From Bacteroidaceae bacterium (GTDB lineage: Bacteria; Bacteroidota; Bacteroidia; Bacteroidales; Bacteroidaceae), in the NCBI GenBank assembly GCA_017631315.1, contig JAGBTN010000021.1:1-64000 (forward strand): a stretch of 64,000 bases of DNA. The letters are read 5' to 3'. Position 1 is the first letter of the stretch. Each line of letters starts with the position of its first letter. The notes under the pieces are model-generated. The model ran no database searches, was not told the DNA's origin, and saw only the letters and a program-made list of their open reading frames with translations. Made by a program: the position numbers and the translations under genes. Below, one piece after another: positions 35,361-44,763 of this stretch.

Positions 35361-37199
35361 ATGGAAAAAAGCAGGAAGGATGAACTCAGGGCCTACCTGA
35401 TGGGCATAGTCAACAATCTGCCCGACTGCCCGGGCTGCTATCAGTATCTCGACGAGACTGGCACCATCATCTATGTCGGCAAGGCGAAGAACCTCAAGCG
35501 CCGTGTCTATTCCTATTTTTCCAAAGAACACGATAGCCGAAAGACTGCTATTCTGGTCTCTAAGATACACGATATCAAGTATATAGTCGTCAAGACAGAG
35601 GAAGACGCTCTCCTGCTCGAAAACAACCTCATCAAGCAGTGGTCGCCTCGATATAACATACTTCTCAAGGACGGAAAGACTTACCCGAGCATCGTTGTCA
35701 CCAATGAATATCTGCCACGCATCTTTCAAACTCGCAAGATAATGAAAGGCTTCGGCACATACTTCGGCCCCTATAGCCACATCCCCACCATGCACATGCT
35801 GCTGGAACTCATTGGCAAACTCTATCCCCTCCGCCGCTGTCGCGAGTCGATAACACCAGAGTCCATCGCAGCCGGCAAGCACAAAGAGTGTCTCGAATAC
35901 CACATAAAAAACTGCAAAGCACCATGCGTTCTCCGACAAAGTCGCGACGAATATATGGAACACATTGCAGAAGCAAAAGAAATACTCAAGGGCAACACGG
36001 CAGGCATAGAACGCCAAATGCTCCGGAAAATGCAAGAGTGTGCAGCAAAGATGCTGTTCGAAGAAGCCGAAACCATCAAACAAAAATATCTCCTCCTCGA
36101 GAATTATCGCAGCCGAAGCGAGGTCGTTTCCAACACACTCCACAACATAGATGTCTTCAACATCGAGAACAACGAGAAGGTAGCCTACATCAACTATCTC
36201 CACGTCACAAACGGCTGCATCACACAAGCCTTTACCTTCGAATACACAAAGCGCATGGAAGAGACCGACGAGGAACTCCTTGCTGCAGGAATTGTAGAGA
36301 TGCGACAACGTTATGGTAGTGAAAGTAAGGAAGTTATCGTTCCGTTCCCCGTGAAACATTTAGGCGACAATTTGCTCATCACTGTGCCTCAAAAGGGCGA
36401 CAAGAAGAAACTTCTCGAGCTCTCCAAGTTGAATGTTCTTCAATATAAAAAGGATCGTCTCACACAAAGCGACAAGCTAAATCCCGAACAAAAACAGGTG
36501 AGACTCATGAAAGAACTGCAGTCTGCACTCGGACTCCCTACCCTGCCCCTGCGAATTGAATGTTTCGACAACTCCAACATCAGTGGCACGGATGCTGTTG
36601 CAGGCTGCGTTGTTTTTCAAAAATGTAAGCCTAGCAAACAGGATTACCGCAAATATAACATAAAAACCGTACAGGGTCCGGACGATTATGCCAGTATGCA
36701 GGAAGTCGTCAGGCGCAGATATAGTCGCATGATGGAAGAGCAAACGCCCTTGCCCGACCTGATAATAACCGATGGCGGACGCGGACAGATGGAAGTTGTG
36801 CGTGCCGTTCTGGAGGACGAACTGCACCTTTCTATCCCAATTGCCGGTCTTGCAAAGGACGACAAACACCGCACAAACGAACTTCTCTACGGCTTTCCGC
36901 CACAAGTAATAGGTTTAAAACTCAATTCGCCACTCTTTAATCTCCTCGCACAGATACAGAACGAAGTCCATCGTTACGCTATAACTTTCCATCGCGACAA
37001 GCGAAGCAAACGACAAGTGGCAAGCATTCTCGACGAAATGCCAGGCATCGGACCCAAAACAAAACAGCTTTTACTGCGCAAATGGCACAGCGTAAAGCGT
37101 ATCGCCGAAGCCGACGAGGCAGAACTCGCTGCTGTAGTTGGTCCGGCAAAGGCAAAGATTTTGAAACAAAACCTTGCACAAAATACCGAAAAACCGTAG
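35361..37199 (+). CDS. uvrC: Excinuclease ABC subunit C
   Basis: 612 residues. GIY-YIG nuclease at the N-terminus (PGCYQYLDETGTIIYVGKAKNLKRRV), a UVR segment near residues 205-240, the RNase-H-like second nuclease (ECFDNSNISGTDAV, LIITDGGRGQMEVV) and C-terminal helix-hairpin-helix repeats (LDEMPGIGPKTKQLLL). It makes both incisions of nucleotide excision repair with UvrAB. The stop codon TAG overlaps the -7 element (TAGCTTTG, 37197-37204) that probably drives dtd. Confidence 0.96.
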   Translation: MEKSRKDELRAYLMGIVNNLPDCPGCYQYLDETGTIIYVGKAKNLKRRVYSYFSKEHDSRKTAILVSKIHDIKYIVVKTEEDALLLENNLIKQWSPRYNILLKDGKTYPSIVVTNEYLPRIFQTRKIMKGFGTYFGPYSHIPTMHMLLELIGKLYPLRRCRESITPESIAAGKHKECLEYHIKNCKAPCVLRQSRDEYMEHIAEAKEILKGNTAGIERQMLRKMQECAAKMLFEEAETIKQKYLLLENYRSRSEVVSNTLHNIDVFNIENNEKVAYINYLHVTNGCITQAFTFEYTKRMEETDEELLAAGIVEMRQRYGSESKEVIVPFPVKHLGDNLLITVPQKGDKKKLLELSKLNVLQYKKDRLTQSDKLNPEQKQVRLMKELQSALGLPTLPLRIECFDNSNISGTDAVAGCVVFQKCKPSKQDYRKYNIKTVQGPDDYASMQEVVRRRYSRMMEEQTPLPDLIITDGGRGQMEVVRAVLEDELHLSIPIAGLAKDDKHRTNELLYGFPPQVIGLKLNSPLFNLLAQIQNEVHRYAITFHRDKRSKRQVASILDEMPGIGPKTKQLLLRKWHSVKRIAEADEAELAAVVGPAKAKILKQNLAQNTEKP

Positions 37200-37204
37200 C
37201 TTTG
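37174..37204 (+). promoter_or_regulatory. Promoter overlapping the uvrC stop codon, probably for dtd and downstream genes
   Basis: TAGCTTTG (37197-37204) is preceded by TTGC with a 19-bp gap. The leader to the dtd ATG at 37261 would be about 50 nt. Confidence 0.5.
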
Positions 37205-37260
37205 CATATAAAATAAGGTAATAGAGTAGGGGATTTATCCTCGAAGATTATATAATAAAG

Positions 37261-37713
37261 ATGAGAACAGTCATACAACGTGTACAGCGAGCCAGTGTAA
37301 AAGTCAACGGCTCTGTGGTTTCGAACATTGAGCATGGTTATCTGATTTTGCTTGGTGTCGAGGCAACGGATACAGAGGAAGATGTTCAATGGCTATGCCG
37401 AAAAGTGCTTGGTCTGCGTGTTTTCGATGACGAAAACGGTGTTATGAACCGCAATATCCTCGACGTAGACGGCAATATCATTGTTGTCAGTCAGTTCACA
37501 CTCTATGCCAGTTACAAGAAAGGGAACCGCCCAAGCTGGCTCCGAGCAGCAGGTCATGACCACGCAGTGCCAATGTATGAACGCTTTGTGGAAGTCCTCG
37601 GCGAAGGACTTGGCAGACCTGTCGGCACAGGGGTGTTCGGTGCGGATATGAAAATCGAACTCGTAAACGACGGCCCAGTAACAATATGTATGGACACGAA
37701 GAACAAGGAATGA
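37261..37713 (+). CDS. dtd: D-aminoacyl-tRNA deacylase
   Basis: 150 residues with the two cross-subunit active-site motifs SQFTLYASYKKGNRPSW and NDGPVTICMD. It removes D-amino acids mischarged on tRNAs. It is the first of three closely spaced genes (dtd, MazG-like, deoC). Confidence 0.95.
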   Translation: MRTVIQRVQRASVKVNGSVVSNIEHGYLILLGVEATDTEEDVQWLCRKVLGLRVFDDENGVMNRNILDVDGNIIVVSQFTLYASYKKGNRPSWLRAAGHDHAVPMYERFVEVLGEGLGRPVGTGVFGADMKIELVNDGPVTICMDTKNKE

Positions 37714-37753
37714 TGTGTTTTCCTGTAGATATTCACCCAAAAGCCTTGAAGAA

Positions 37754-38077
37754 ATGACCTTGAACGAAGCACAGAAACGTGTAGATCAGTGGATAAAAAC
37801 CTATGGTGTCCGCTATTTTAATGAGATGACGAATATGGCCATTTTGACCGAAGAGGTAGGGGAGTTGGCCAGAATTATGGCACGAAAGTATGGCGAACAG
37901 TCGTTCAAAGAGGGCGAAAACCAAGACCCTGCCGAGGAGATGGCCGATGTTCTTTGGGTGCTTATTTGCTTGGCAAACCAGACAGGGGTAGACCTGACGG
38001 ACGCTCTTGAACGTAGTTTCGAGAAGAAAACACAGCGTGACAACACAAGACACAAGAATAACATTAAACTGAAATAA
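37754..38077 (+). CDS. MazG-like nucleotide pyrophosphohydrolase
   Basis: 107 residues from the ATG at 37754, a start that matches the usual N-terminus MTLNEAQKRVDQWIKTYG. A GTG 39 bp upstream is in frame but adds an atypical extension. The EExxE...ExxD metal-binding pattern of all-alpha NTP pyrophosphatases is visible (LTEEVGELAR ... PAEEMADVLW). It probably hydrolyses a non-canonical or damaged NTP; the substrate is not predictable. deoC starts 1 bp after its stop. Confidence 0.88.
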   Translation: MTLNEAQKRVDQWIKTYGVRYFNEMTNMAILTEEVGELARIMARKYGEQSFKEGENQDPAEEMADVLWVLICLANQTGVDLTDALERSFEKKTQRDNTRHKNNIKLK

Positions 38078-38078
38078 G

Positions 38079-38975
38079 ATGGAATCAACCGAAAAAAGCA
38101 AGTATGAGCAGATGCTCTCGCAGTATGATATTGCGCTGAAGGACAGCGATGTTGCAGCAAAGGTTGCTGCTATTGTGGAGAAATGCTTGCCCGAGAACGA
38201 TACTTTGGCAGTAAAGAAGTTCCTGATGGGCAGCATAGAGTTGACAACTTTGAAGGCGACGGACAGCGACGAGACTGTGCTTGCCTTTACAGAACGCGTT
38301 AATAAGTTCGAGGATACCTATCCCGATTTGCCCCATGTTGCCACGATATGTGTGTATCCGTGCTATGCTAAAATTGTGAGTCAGGCACTCGAGGTGGAGG
38401 GAGTTGAAGTGGTTTGTGCCAGCGGTGCCTTCCCTTCGTCGCAGGCTTTGATTGAGGTGAAGACGGTGGAGACTGCGTTGGCTCTGAAGGATGGGGCAAC
38501 GGAGATTGACATTGTGATGAGCCTCGGCAAGTATTTGAGTGGCGATTATGAGACGCTTTGCGATGAGATTGAGGAGTTGAAGGCTGTCTGTGGCGACAAG
38601 AAGATGAAGGTTATCTTGGAGACGGGCTTGTTGCCGAGTGCTTCGGACGTTAAGAAGGCCAGCCTTTTGGCTATGTATGCCGGAGCGGATTACATAAAGA
38701 CGAGCACCGGAAAGGAAGTGCCTGCCGCCACACCCGAAGCGGCTTATGTGATGTGCCAGGCAATAAAGGAGTATTACAGCAAGACGGGAATCCAGATTGG
38801 CTTCAAGCCTGCGGGCGGAATCAATACTGTTCGCGACGCGTTGGTCTATTACACAATCGTGAAAGAGGTGTTGGGCGAGAAGTGGCTCACCAATCAATGG
38901 TTCCGTCTTGGCACAAGCAGACTGGCCAATTTGCTGTTGAGCGAGGTGCTGGGCGAAGAGGTGAAGTTCTTCTAA
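38079..38975 (+). CDS. deoC: Deoxyribose-phosphate aldolase
   Basis: 298 residues, the longer form used by Bacteroidetes. Schiff-base lysine in YIKTSTGKEVPAA, second active-site lysine in KMKVILETGLL, and IGFKPAGGINT near the C-terminus. It splits deoxyribose-5-phosphate into glyceraldehyde-3-phosphate and acetaldehyde, feeding nucleoside carbon into glycolysis. Tightly coupled to the MazG-like gene upstream. Confidence 0.95.
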   Translation: MESTEKSKYEQMLSQYDIALKDSDVAAKVAAIVEKCLPENDTLAVKKFLMGSIELTTLKATDSDETVLAFTERVNKFEDTYPDLPHVATICVYPCYAKIVSQALEVEGVEVVCASGAFPSSQALIEVKTVETALALKDGATEIDIVMSLGKYLSGDYETLCDEIEELKAVCGDKKMKVILETGLLPSASDVKKASLLAMYAGADYIKTSTGKEVPAATPEAAYVMCQAIKEYYSKTGIQIGFKPAGGINTVRDALVYYTIVKEVLGEKWLTNQWFRLGTSRLANLLLSEVLGEEVKFF

Positions 38976-39185
38976 TCCTTAAGCCGATTTCGGGGAAGGT
39001 GCGAATGATTGGAACAATTTCACCAACGGAAACGCGATTTTTCCTTCGCGAGAATCGATTTTTTACGCACAGATGGTCGGCCGAACGAAAAGAAACGATT
39101 CTCAGAGGCTCGATTTTGTCGTAAACGATTGGTGTTAAGAGTTTTAAGCCTTAAAACAGGTGTTTGAAAATTTTTCAAAATAGAA
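38976..39185. other. Intergenic region with imperfect inverted repeats
   Basis: No gene seen. GAGAATCG (near 39050) pairs with CGATTCTC (near 39097), and CGATTTTT recurs several times. It may hold the terminator of the dtd-deoC unit, but no clean stem with T run stands out. Confidence 0.35.
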
Positions 39186-40043
39186 ATGGAAATGAACAAA
39201 AAGGTTTTTTTGATGCTTGTAGCAGCCGGAGTGCTGCTCTCATCGTGTGTTGTGAGCAAGAAGAAGTTCGAGACGGCCGAGGCTGGCCGACTGGCTGCGC
39301 TCTATAGCCGCGACAGCCTGGCCGACCTGCTTGGCATAAGTCGCAACGACTGTGCGATGTTCGAGGAGCGGGTCAATGCCTTGATGACCGACACGTCTTT
39401 GCTCAAGGGCAGTGTTCGCAACTATCAGGCGTTGCTTGCCAGTGGTCTCAACGAGAACAAGAAACTCAATGCCGACCTTGTCCAGAAGATAAGCGAGTTG
39501 CAGGACCGCGAGAAGACGATTGCCGAGCTGCAGCAGTTGATAGCCCAGCAGAACCAGAAGGTGAAGGATTTGCTTGGCAGCGTGAAGGATGCGCTGTTGG
39601 GTTTCAGCAGCGACGAGTTGACCATCCGCGAGGAGGGCGGCAAGGTCTATGTGGCGATGAGCGACAAGTTGCTCTTCGAGTCGGGCAAGGCTGTAGTGAA
39701 CGAGCAGGGTAGGGAGGCGCTTGGCAAGTTGGCCGACGTGCTCAACCGCCAGACCGACATCGATGTTTACATTGAGGGTCATACGGACAGCATACCCATC
39801 AAGACGGCAGTCTTCAAGGACAACTGGGACCTCAGCGTGATACGTGCCACGAGTGTGGTGCGCATCCTGACGGAGACCTACGGCGTCAATCCGTTGCAGA
39901 TATTGCCATGCGGCCGAGGAGAGTTCAAGCCCGTGGATGTCAACACGACGCCTGAAGGCAAGGCTCGCAACCGTCGTACGGAAATCATCATGGCTCCGCG
40001 TCTCGACAAACTCTTCCAGATGTTGCAGGAAAGCGGCCAGTAA
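39186..40043 (+). CDS. OmpA-family peptidoglycan-associated lipoprotein
   Basis: 285 residues. Lipoprotein signal with lipobox LLSSC near residue 21 (translation may instead begin at the second ATG, 39192). Residues about 75-135 form a coiled coil (ELQDREKTIAELQQLI). The C-terminal OmpA/MotB domain (about 150-275) has the peptidoglycan-binding pattern IEGHTDSIPI ... NWDLSVIRATSVVRIL ... GRGEFKPV ... NRRTEI. It links the outer membrane to peptidoglycan. Confidence 0.9.
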   Translation: MEMNKKVFLMLVAAGVLLSSCVVSKKKFETAEAGRLAALYSRDSLADLLGISRNDCAMFEERVNALMTDTSLLKGSVRNYQALLASGLNENKKLNADLVQKISELQDREKTIAELQQLIAQQNQKVKDLLGSVKDALLGFSSDELTIREEGGKVYVAMSDKLLFESGKAVVNEQGREALGKLADVLNRQTDIDVYIEGHTDSIPIKTAVFKDNWDLSVIRATSVVRILTETYGVNPLQILPCGRGEFKPVDVNTTPEGKARNRRTEIIMAPRLDKLFQMLQESGQ

Positions 40044-40072
40044 GTAACACGGCTGCCAGGATATTCAAAAAC

Positions 40073-40180
40073 AGAGGTACACCCTTCCGCCGGGAAAGGT
40101 GTACCTTTCTTGTAATAATGCTTAACCATTCCGGGCAGAAAGGTTAACCATTATCGACGGAAGGGTTAACCTTTATTTTT
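40073..40180. repeat. GGTTAACC array F (five cores, 22-bp period)
   Basis: Cores start at 40073, 40095, 40117, 40139 and 40161. The first two are diverged (AGAGGTACACCCTT and AAAGGTGTACCTTT), with GTTAAC changed to GGTGTACC-like sequence but the palindrome kept, suggesting compensatory change. The last core runs into TTATTTTTGGGG. It lies between co-directional genes. Confidence 0.9.
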
Positions 40181-40258
40181 GGGGTGCTGCGGGAGGTTTC
40201 AGCACGAGGCTTTTTCTGTTCTTTTTTACGGCAAGCGTCTGTATGTCGAAAAAAAAAC

Positions 40259-40266
40259 GTAACTTT
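40259..40266 (+). promoter_or_regulatory. -7 element for the ctpA-ybeY unit
   Basis: TAACTTTG lies about 33 bp before the ATG at 40299. The upstream -33 region is not a clear TTTG. Confidence 0.5.
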
Positions 40267-40298
40267 GTCCCGATTAAGCATAAAACCATATATATAAT

Positions 40299-41903
40299 AT
40301 GAAGAGATTCACCTTCGCTGCTGCTGCCCTGCTCGTGGGAATGAGCCTTTCGGCACAGTTGCGCTTCGGCAATGCGCCGGAGAGAAACAATACGATGAGC
40401 GACCTGGAGAAGAACCTCCAGAAACTCGTGATGGCTGGCGTGATGATTAACAACTTCTACGTGGACAGCGTGGACAGCAAAAAACTTGCAGAAGACGCCA
40501 TCAACGGCATACTCTCCAAACTCGATCCGCACTCGGCCTACACCAATGCGTCCGACACGAAGAAGTTTACCGAACCGCTCGAAGGCTCGTTCGAAGGCAT
40601 CGGCGTGCAGTTCAACATACTGGAAGACACACTGCTCGTCATACAACCCGTGCCGAAAGGACCAAGCGAAAAGGTAGGCATTCTGGCGGGCGACCGCATT
40701 GTCAGCGTGGCAGACACAACCATTGCCGGCGTAAAGATGAGCCGCGAAGAAATCATGCACCGCCTGCGCGGACCGAAAGGCACCGTGGCAAAGCTCGGCG
40801 TGGTGCGCAGCGGCATCAAAGACACACTGCAGTTCAACGTCGTGCGCGACAAGATTCCCGTCAACTCCGTTGATGCCGCCTACATGGTAACACCAACCAT
40901 CGGACTCGTGCGCTTCAACAACTTCGGACAGACAACACACAAGGAAGTGGTCGATGCCATTGCCAAACTCCAAAAAGAAGGCATGAAAGACCTCATCATC
41001 GACATACAGCAGAACTCAGGAGGCTTCCTGCAAGCCGCAGCAGAGATAGCCAGCGAATTCCTCCCCAAAGGCGACATGATCGTCTATACCAAAGGACGCA
41101 GCGTGCCCAGCCAGGAGTTCCGCAGCAGAGGAGGCGGCTGCTTCCTCGAGGGTAGAGTAGTGGTCCTCATCGACGAATACAGCGCATCGGCAGCCGAGAT
41201 ACTCTCCGGCGCCATACAAGACCAGGACAGAGGCATCGTGGTGGGCAGGCGTTCGTTCGGCAAAGGACTCGTGCAGCGGCCCTTCGACATGCCCGACGGC
41301 AGCATGATACGCCTCACAACCGCCAGATACTACACCCCGAGCGGCAGAAGCATACAGAAACCCTACGAAAAAGGCAAAGGACTCGACTACGCCAAAGACG
41401 TCATCAACCGATACAACAAAGGCGAACTCACCAATGCCGACAGCATACACTTCCCCGACTCACTGCGCTATCAGACACTCCGAAAAGGCAGAACCGTCTA
41501 CGGAGGCGGTGGCATCATGCCAGACTACTTCGTCCCACTCGACACCATGCGCTACGCCAAATGCTACAGAGAACTGTCGGCCAAAAGCATCATCATCAAC
41601 ACAAACCTCCGATACATAGACAAAAACCGAAAGAAACTCTCTAAAGCATACCCCACCTTCCAACAGTTCAAAGACAACTTCCAAGTGCCACAGGAAGTCA
41701 TCAACGACATCTTTGCCGAAGGAGAGAAACAGAACATCCGACCAAAAGACGAAGAAGAACGACAAAAAGCCATCGACAACATACAACTCATCGTCAAAGG
41801 ACTCGTAGCACGCGACCTCTGGGACATGAGCGAATACTTCGCCATCATCTACCAAGACGACGACGTAGTCAAGAAAGCCGTCGAACTCCTCCAAACAGAA
41901 TGA
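40299..41903 (+). CDS. ctpA: C-terminal processing peptidase, S41 family
   Basis: 534 residues. Signal peptide MKRFTFAAAALLVGMSLSAQ, PDZ domain at about 95-185 (GIGVQFN ... GILAGDRIVSV), catalytic serine in EYSASAAEILSGA and lysine in RRSFGKGLVQ. A periplasmic protease that trims protein C-termini. Codons end almost only in A or C. The TGA stop overlaps the ATG of ybeY (ATGA). Confidence 0.94.
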   Translation: MKRFTFAAAALLVGMSLSAQLRFGNAPERNNTMSDLEKNLQKLVMAGVMINNFYVDSVDSKKLAEDAINGILSKLDPHSAYTNASDTKKFTEPLEGSFEGIGVQFNILEDTLLVIQPVPKGPSEKVGILAGDRIVSVADTTIAGVKMSREEIMHRLRGPKGTVAKLGVVRSGIKDTLQFNVVRDKIPVNSVDAAYMVTPTIGLVRFNNFGQTTHKEVVDAIAKLQKEGMKDLIIDIQQNSGGFLQAAAEIASEFLPKGDMIVYTKGRSVPSQEFRSRGGGCFLEGRVVVLIDEYSASAAEILSGAIQDQDRGIVVGRRSFGKGLVQRPFDMPDGSMIRLTTARYYTPSGRSIQKPYEKGKGLDYAKDVINRYNKGELTNADSIHFPDSLRYQTLRKGRTVYGGGGIMPDYFVPLDTMRYAKCYRELSAKSIIINTNLRYIDKNRKKLSKAYPTFQQFKDNFQVPQEVINDIFAEGEKQNIRPKDEEERQKAIDNIQLIVKGLVARDLWDMSEYFAIIYQDDDVVKKAVELLQTE

Positions 41904-42325
41904 TAAGCTATACCGCCCAGAACACAACAATGCCCGACATCCAAAAGACAGAGGTGTCGGACTGGCTCAAGCAGGTAGCCGCCACACATGGCAAAGTGGT
42001 GGGCGACATCTGCTACATCTTTGTCGACGACGAAACCATACTCGACGTCAACCGACGCTTTCTCGGGCACGACTACTACACAGACCATATAGGCTTCGAC
42101 TACTCCCACGACAACGCCATCGGCGGTGATATCTACATCAGCCTCGACACCGTTCGCACCAACGCCGAACTCTACGACGCCACGTTCCGCCAAGAACTCC
42201 ACCGCATCATCGTGCACGGATTGCTGCACTTGTGCGGCCTTCGCGACAAAACAGACGAGGAAGAAGAACAGATGCACCGAGCCGAAGACGCCGCCCTCGA
42301 ATGCCTGACAACCCACATACATTAA
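41900..42325 (+). CDS. ybeY: Endoribonuclease YbeY (rRNA maturation)
   Basis: 141 residues. The metal-binding motif is [20 protein letters not shown]. The first two histidines are present, while the third ligand of the E. coli motif (HGxLHLxGYDH) is replaced by Asp, a variant I also associate with other Bacteroidetes. It takes part in 16S rRNA 3'-end processing and ribosome quality control. Overlaps the ctpA stop by 4 bp. Confidence 0.92.
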   Translation: MISYTAQNTTMPDIQKTEVSDWLKQVAATHGKVVGDICYIFVDDETILDVNRRFLGHDYYTDHIGFDYSHDNAIGGDIYISLDTVRTNAELYDATFRQELHRIIVHGLLHLCGLRDKTDEEEEQMHRAEDAALECLTTHIH

Positions 42326-42347
42326 CCCCATTAACACAAAACCCACA

Positions 42348-43367
42348 GTGGAAGATTTCGACATAAGAAAGGAAGGACGACAAAAGGAAAAGGACTTCGA
42401 GAATGCTCTGCGACCTCTTTGCTTCGAAGACTTCAGCGGACAGATGAAAGTGGTTGAGAATCTGCGCATCTTCGTCGAGGCTGCCAAGTACAGAGGCGAG
42501 CCCCTTGACCACACTCTCCTGCACGGTCCTCCCGGACTTGGCAAGACAACTTTGTCCAACATCATAGCCAACGAACTCGGCGTGGGCTTCAAACTCACCA
42601 GCGGCCCCGTTCTGGACAAGCCCGGAGACCTTGCCGGCATACTCACTTCGCTTGACCCCAACGATGTACTTTTCATTGATGAGATACACAGACTCTCGCC
42701 CGTTGTGGAGGAATACCTGTACAGTGCGATGGAGGATTACCGTATTGACATCATGATAGACAAGGGGCCGTCGGCACGAAGCATACAGATTGATTTGTCG
42801 CCCTTTACGCTTGTCGGTGCCACTACGCGCAGCGGTTTGCTCACCGCTCCCTTGCGTGCCCGCTTTGGCATCAATATGCATTTGGAGTATTACGATGCTG
42901 CGACGCTGAAAAAGATTATCATGCGTTCGAGTGCCATTATGGGTGTTCCCATCGATTCGGACGCGGCGGCGGAGATTGCGAGCCGCAGTCGTGGCACGCC
43001 ACGTATTGCCAATGCTTTGCTTCGCCGTGTGCGTGACTTTGCTCAGGTGAAGGGTAATGGCCGCATCGACCTTGAGATTGCCCGTTTTGCCTTGGAGGCG
43101 TTGAACATCGACCGCTACGGTCTGGATGAGATTGACAATAAGATTCTGCTCACCATCATCAACAAGTTCAAGGGTGGCCCTGTGGGTATCGGCACGATTG
43201 CTACGGCTATTGGCGAGGATGCGGGTACGGTGGAGGAGGTTTACGAACCGTTCCTCATCAAGGAGGGCTTTATAAAGCGTACGCCGAGGGGTCGTGAGGT
43301 GACGGATTTGGCATACAAGCATCTGCACATCAGCAGGGAACCTGTTCAGGGTGACCTTTTCTCGTAA
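42348..43367 (+). CDS. ruvB: Holliday junction branch-migration ATPase
   Basis: 339 residues starting at GTG 42348. Walker [13 protein letters not shown], Walker [10 protein letters not shown], sensor and arginine-finger region [18 protein letters not shown], and the C-terminal winged helix ending [15 protein letters not shown]. It works with RuvA and RuvC, which are not in the window. The codon style changes abruptly from A/C-ending to G/T-ending near 42700. Confidence 0.96.
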   Translation: MEDFDIRKEGRQKEKDFENALRPLCFEDFSGQMKVVENLRIFVEAAKYRGEPLDHTLLHGPPGLGKTTLSNIIANELGVGFKLTSGPVLDKPGDLAGILTSLDPNDVLFIDEIHRLSPVVEEYLYSAMEDYRIDIMIDKGPSARSIQIDLSPFTLVGATTRSGLLTAPLRARFGINMHLEYYDAATLKKIIMRSSAIMGVPIDSDAAAEIASRSRGTPRIANALLRRVRDFAQVKGNGRIDLEIARFALEALNIDRYGLDEIDNKILLTIINKFKGGPVGIGTIATAIGEDAGTVEEVYEPFLIKEGFIKRTPRGREVTDLAYKHLHISREPVQGDLFS

Positions 43368-43386
43368 ACAGGAATAGTATAGGTTT

Positions 43387-44616
43387 ATGGTTCTCAACTA
43401 TATTTGGATTGGCTTTTTTGCCATTGCTTTTCTCATTGCGGCTGTGCAGCTTTTGCTGGGCAACACGGATGTTTTTCCGGCAATCATGAACAGTACGTTC
43501 GACAATGCCAAGACAGCTTTTGAGATTTCGTTGGGCCTGACGGGTGTTTTGTCTCTCTGGATGGGCATTATGAAGATAGGCGAGCGCGGAGGTCTTGTTG
43601 ACAGTTTGGCGCGTTGGCTGTCTCCTTTGTTGGTCCGCCTGTTCCCTGAGATTCCTGCCGGCCATCCTGTTTTTGGTCATATCTTCATGAATTTCAGTGC
43701 CAATATGTTGGGTTTGGACAATGCTGCCACGCCTTTGGGCCTGAAGGCTATGGAGGGTTTGCAGGAGCTGAACAGGAAGAAGGATGTGGCCACGAATGCC
43801 ATGATTATGTTTCTGGTGTTGAACACGAGTGGCTTGACCATCATTCCTGTAGGTGTGATGGTGTATCGTGCGCAGATGGGTGCGGCTCAGCCTACGGATG
43901 TGTTTTGCCCTATTCTCATTGCCACGTCGGTTTCCACGCTTGCCGGCATGGTTGTTACGAGTCTTTACCAGCGCATCAATCTCTTCAACCGTGCCATTAT
44001 GACGTTTGTTCTGGGCATTTGTCTGGTGGTGAGTGCTGTGATATGGCTTTCCACGCAGGTGGATCAGGCGACGATGAACCTGTGGAGTACGGTGGTTGCC
44101 AATGTCTTGCTCTTCTGCATCATCATGGCTTTCATTGTGTCCGGTGTACGGAAACGGGTGAATGTCTATGAGGCATTTGTGGAGGGAGCCAAGGGTGGTT
44201 TCGAGACGGCGGTGCGCATCATTCCGTATCTGGTTGCCATTCTGGTAGCCATAGGTGTATTCCGTGCTTCGGGAGCGATGGACTTTATTGTTGGCGGCAT
44301 AGGCAGGGTGGTGGAACTATGTGGTGGCAGTGCCGACTATGTGGCAGCCTTGCCGACGGCCATCATGAAGCCCCTTTCCGGCAGCGGTGCACGAGGCATG
44401 ATGGTGGACGCCATGCAGCAGTACGGTGCCGACTCTTTTGTAGGCCGTCTCTCTTGTGTTTTCCAGGGAGCCACGGACACGACGTTCTACATTCTGGCAG
44501 TCTATTTCGGTTCGGTAGGCATACGCCACACGCGCCATGCCGTTGCCGCAGGCCTCATTGCCGACCTCTTCGGCATCATCGCCGCCATGGTCGTTGCCGC
44601 CATCTTCTTCGGGTAG
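43387..44616 (+). CDS. Fused SpmA/SpmB-like nucleoside-recognition membrane protein
   Basis: 409 residues with about ten hydrophobic segments. The N-terminal half resembles SpmA (GHIFMNFSANMLGLDNAATPLGLKAM) and the C-terminal half SpmB (KPLSGSGARGMMVDAMQQYG ... FQGATDTTFYILAVYFGS), the two 'gate' domains found as separate proteins in Bacillus. In a non-spore-former the role is not spore maturation; transport of a small substrate is plausible, unproven. Followed by array G. Confidence 0.88.
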   Translation: MVLNYIWIGFFAIAFLIAAVQLLLGNTDVFPAIMNSTFDNAKTAFEISLGLTGVLSLWMGIMKIGERGGLVDSLARWLSPLLVRLFPEIPAGHPVFGHIFMNFSANMLGLDNAATPLGLKAMEGLQELNRKKDVATNAMIMFLVLNTSGLTIIPVGVMVYRAQMGAAQPTDVFCPILIATSVSTLAGMVVTSLYQRINLFNRAIMTFVLGICLVVSAVIWLSTQVDQATMNLWSTVVANVLLFCIIMAFIVSGVRKRVNVYEAFVEGAKGGFETAVRIIPYLVAILVAIGVFRASGAMDFIVGGIGRVVELCGGSADYVAALPTAIMKPLSGSGARGMMVDAMQQYGADSFVGRLSCVFQGATDTTFYILAVYFGSVGIRHTRHAVAAGLIADLFGIIAAMVVAAIFFG

Positions 44617-44646
44617 GAAAAAGAGGCCCTGTAGCCATACAAAAAT

Positions 44647-44756
44647 AAAGGTTAACCATTCCGCCAAGAATGGTTAACCTTTCTCGTTAAATACCTTAAC
44701 CATTATGGCCGGAAAGGTTAACCTATTTGAGTGGAAAGGTTAACCTCTTCGGCGCA
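44647..44756. repeat. GGTTAACC array G (five cores, 22-bp period)
   Basis: Cores start at 44647, 44669, 44691, 44713 and 44735, filling the gap between convergent genes. Cores 1 and 2 are reverse complements. Spacers are CCGCCAAG, CTCGTTAA, ATGGCCGG and TTGAGTGG. Confidence 0.9.
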
Positions 44757-44763
44757 TGTCTGC

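Noticed and set aside
35217-36359. 380-codon antisense frame opposite uvrC, entering repeat array E
   Set aside because: Cys/Phe-rich shadow frame without motifs; uvrC is well supported.
42207-43397. 396-codon antisense frame opposite ruvB
   Set aside because: Shadow frame; ruvB is fully supported by its motifs.
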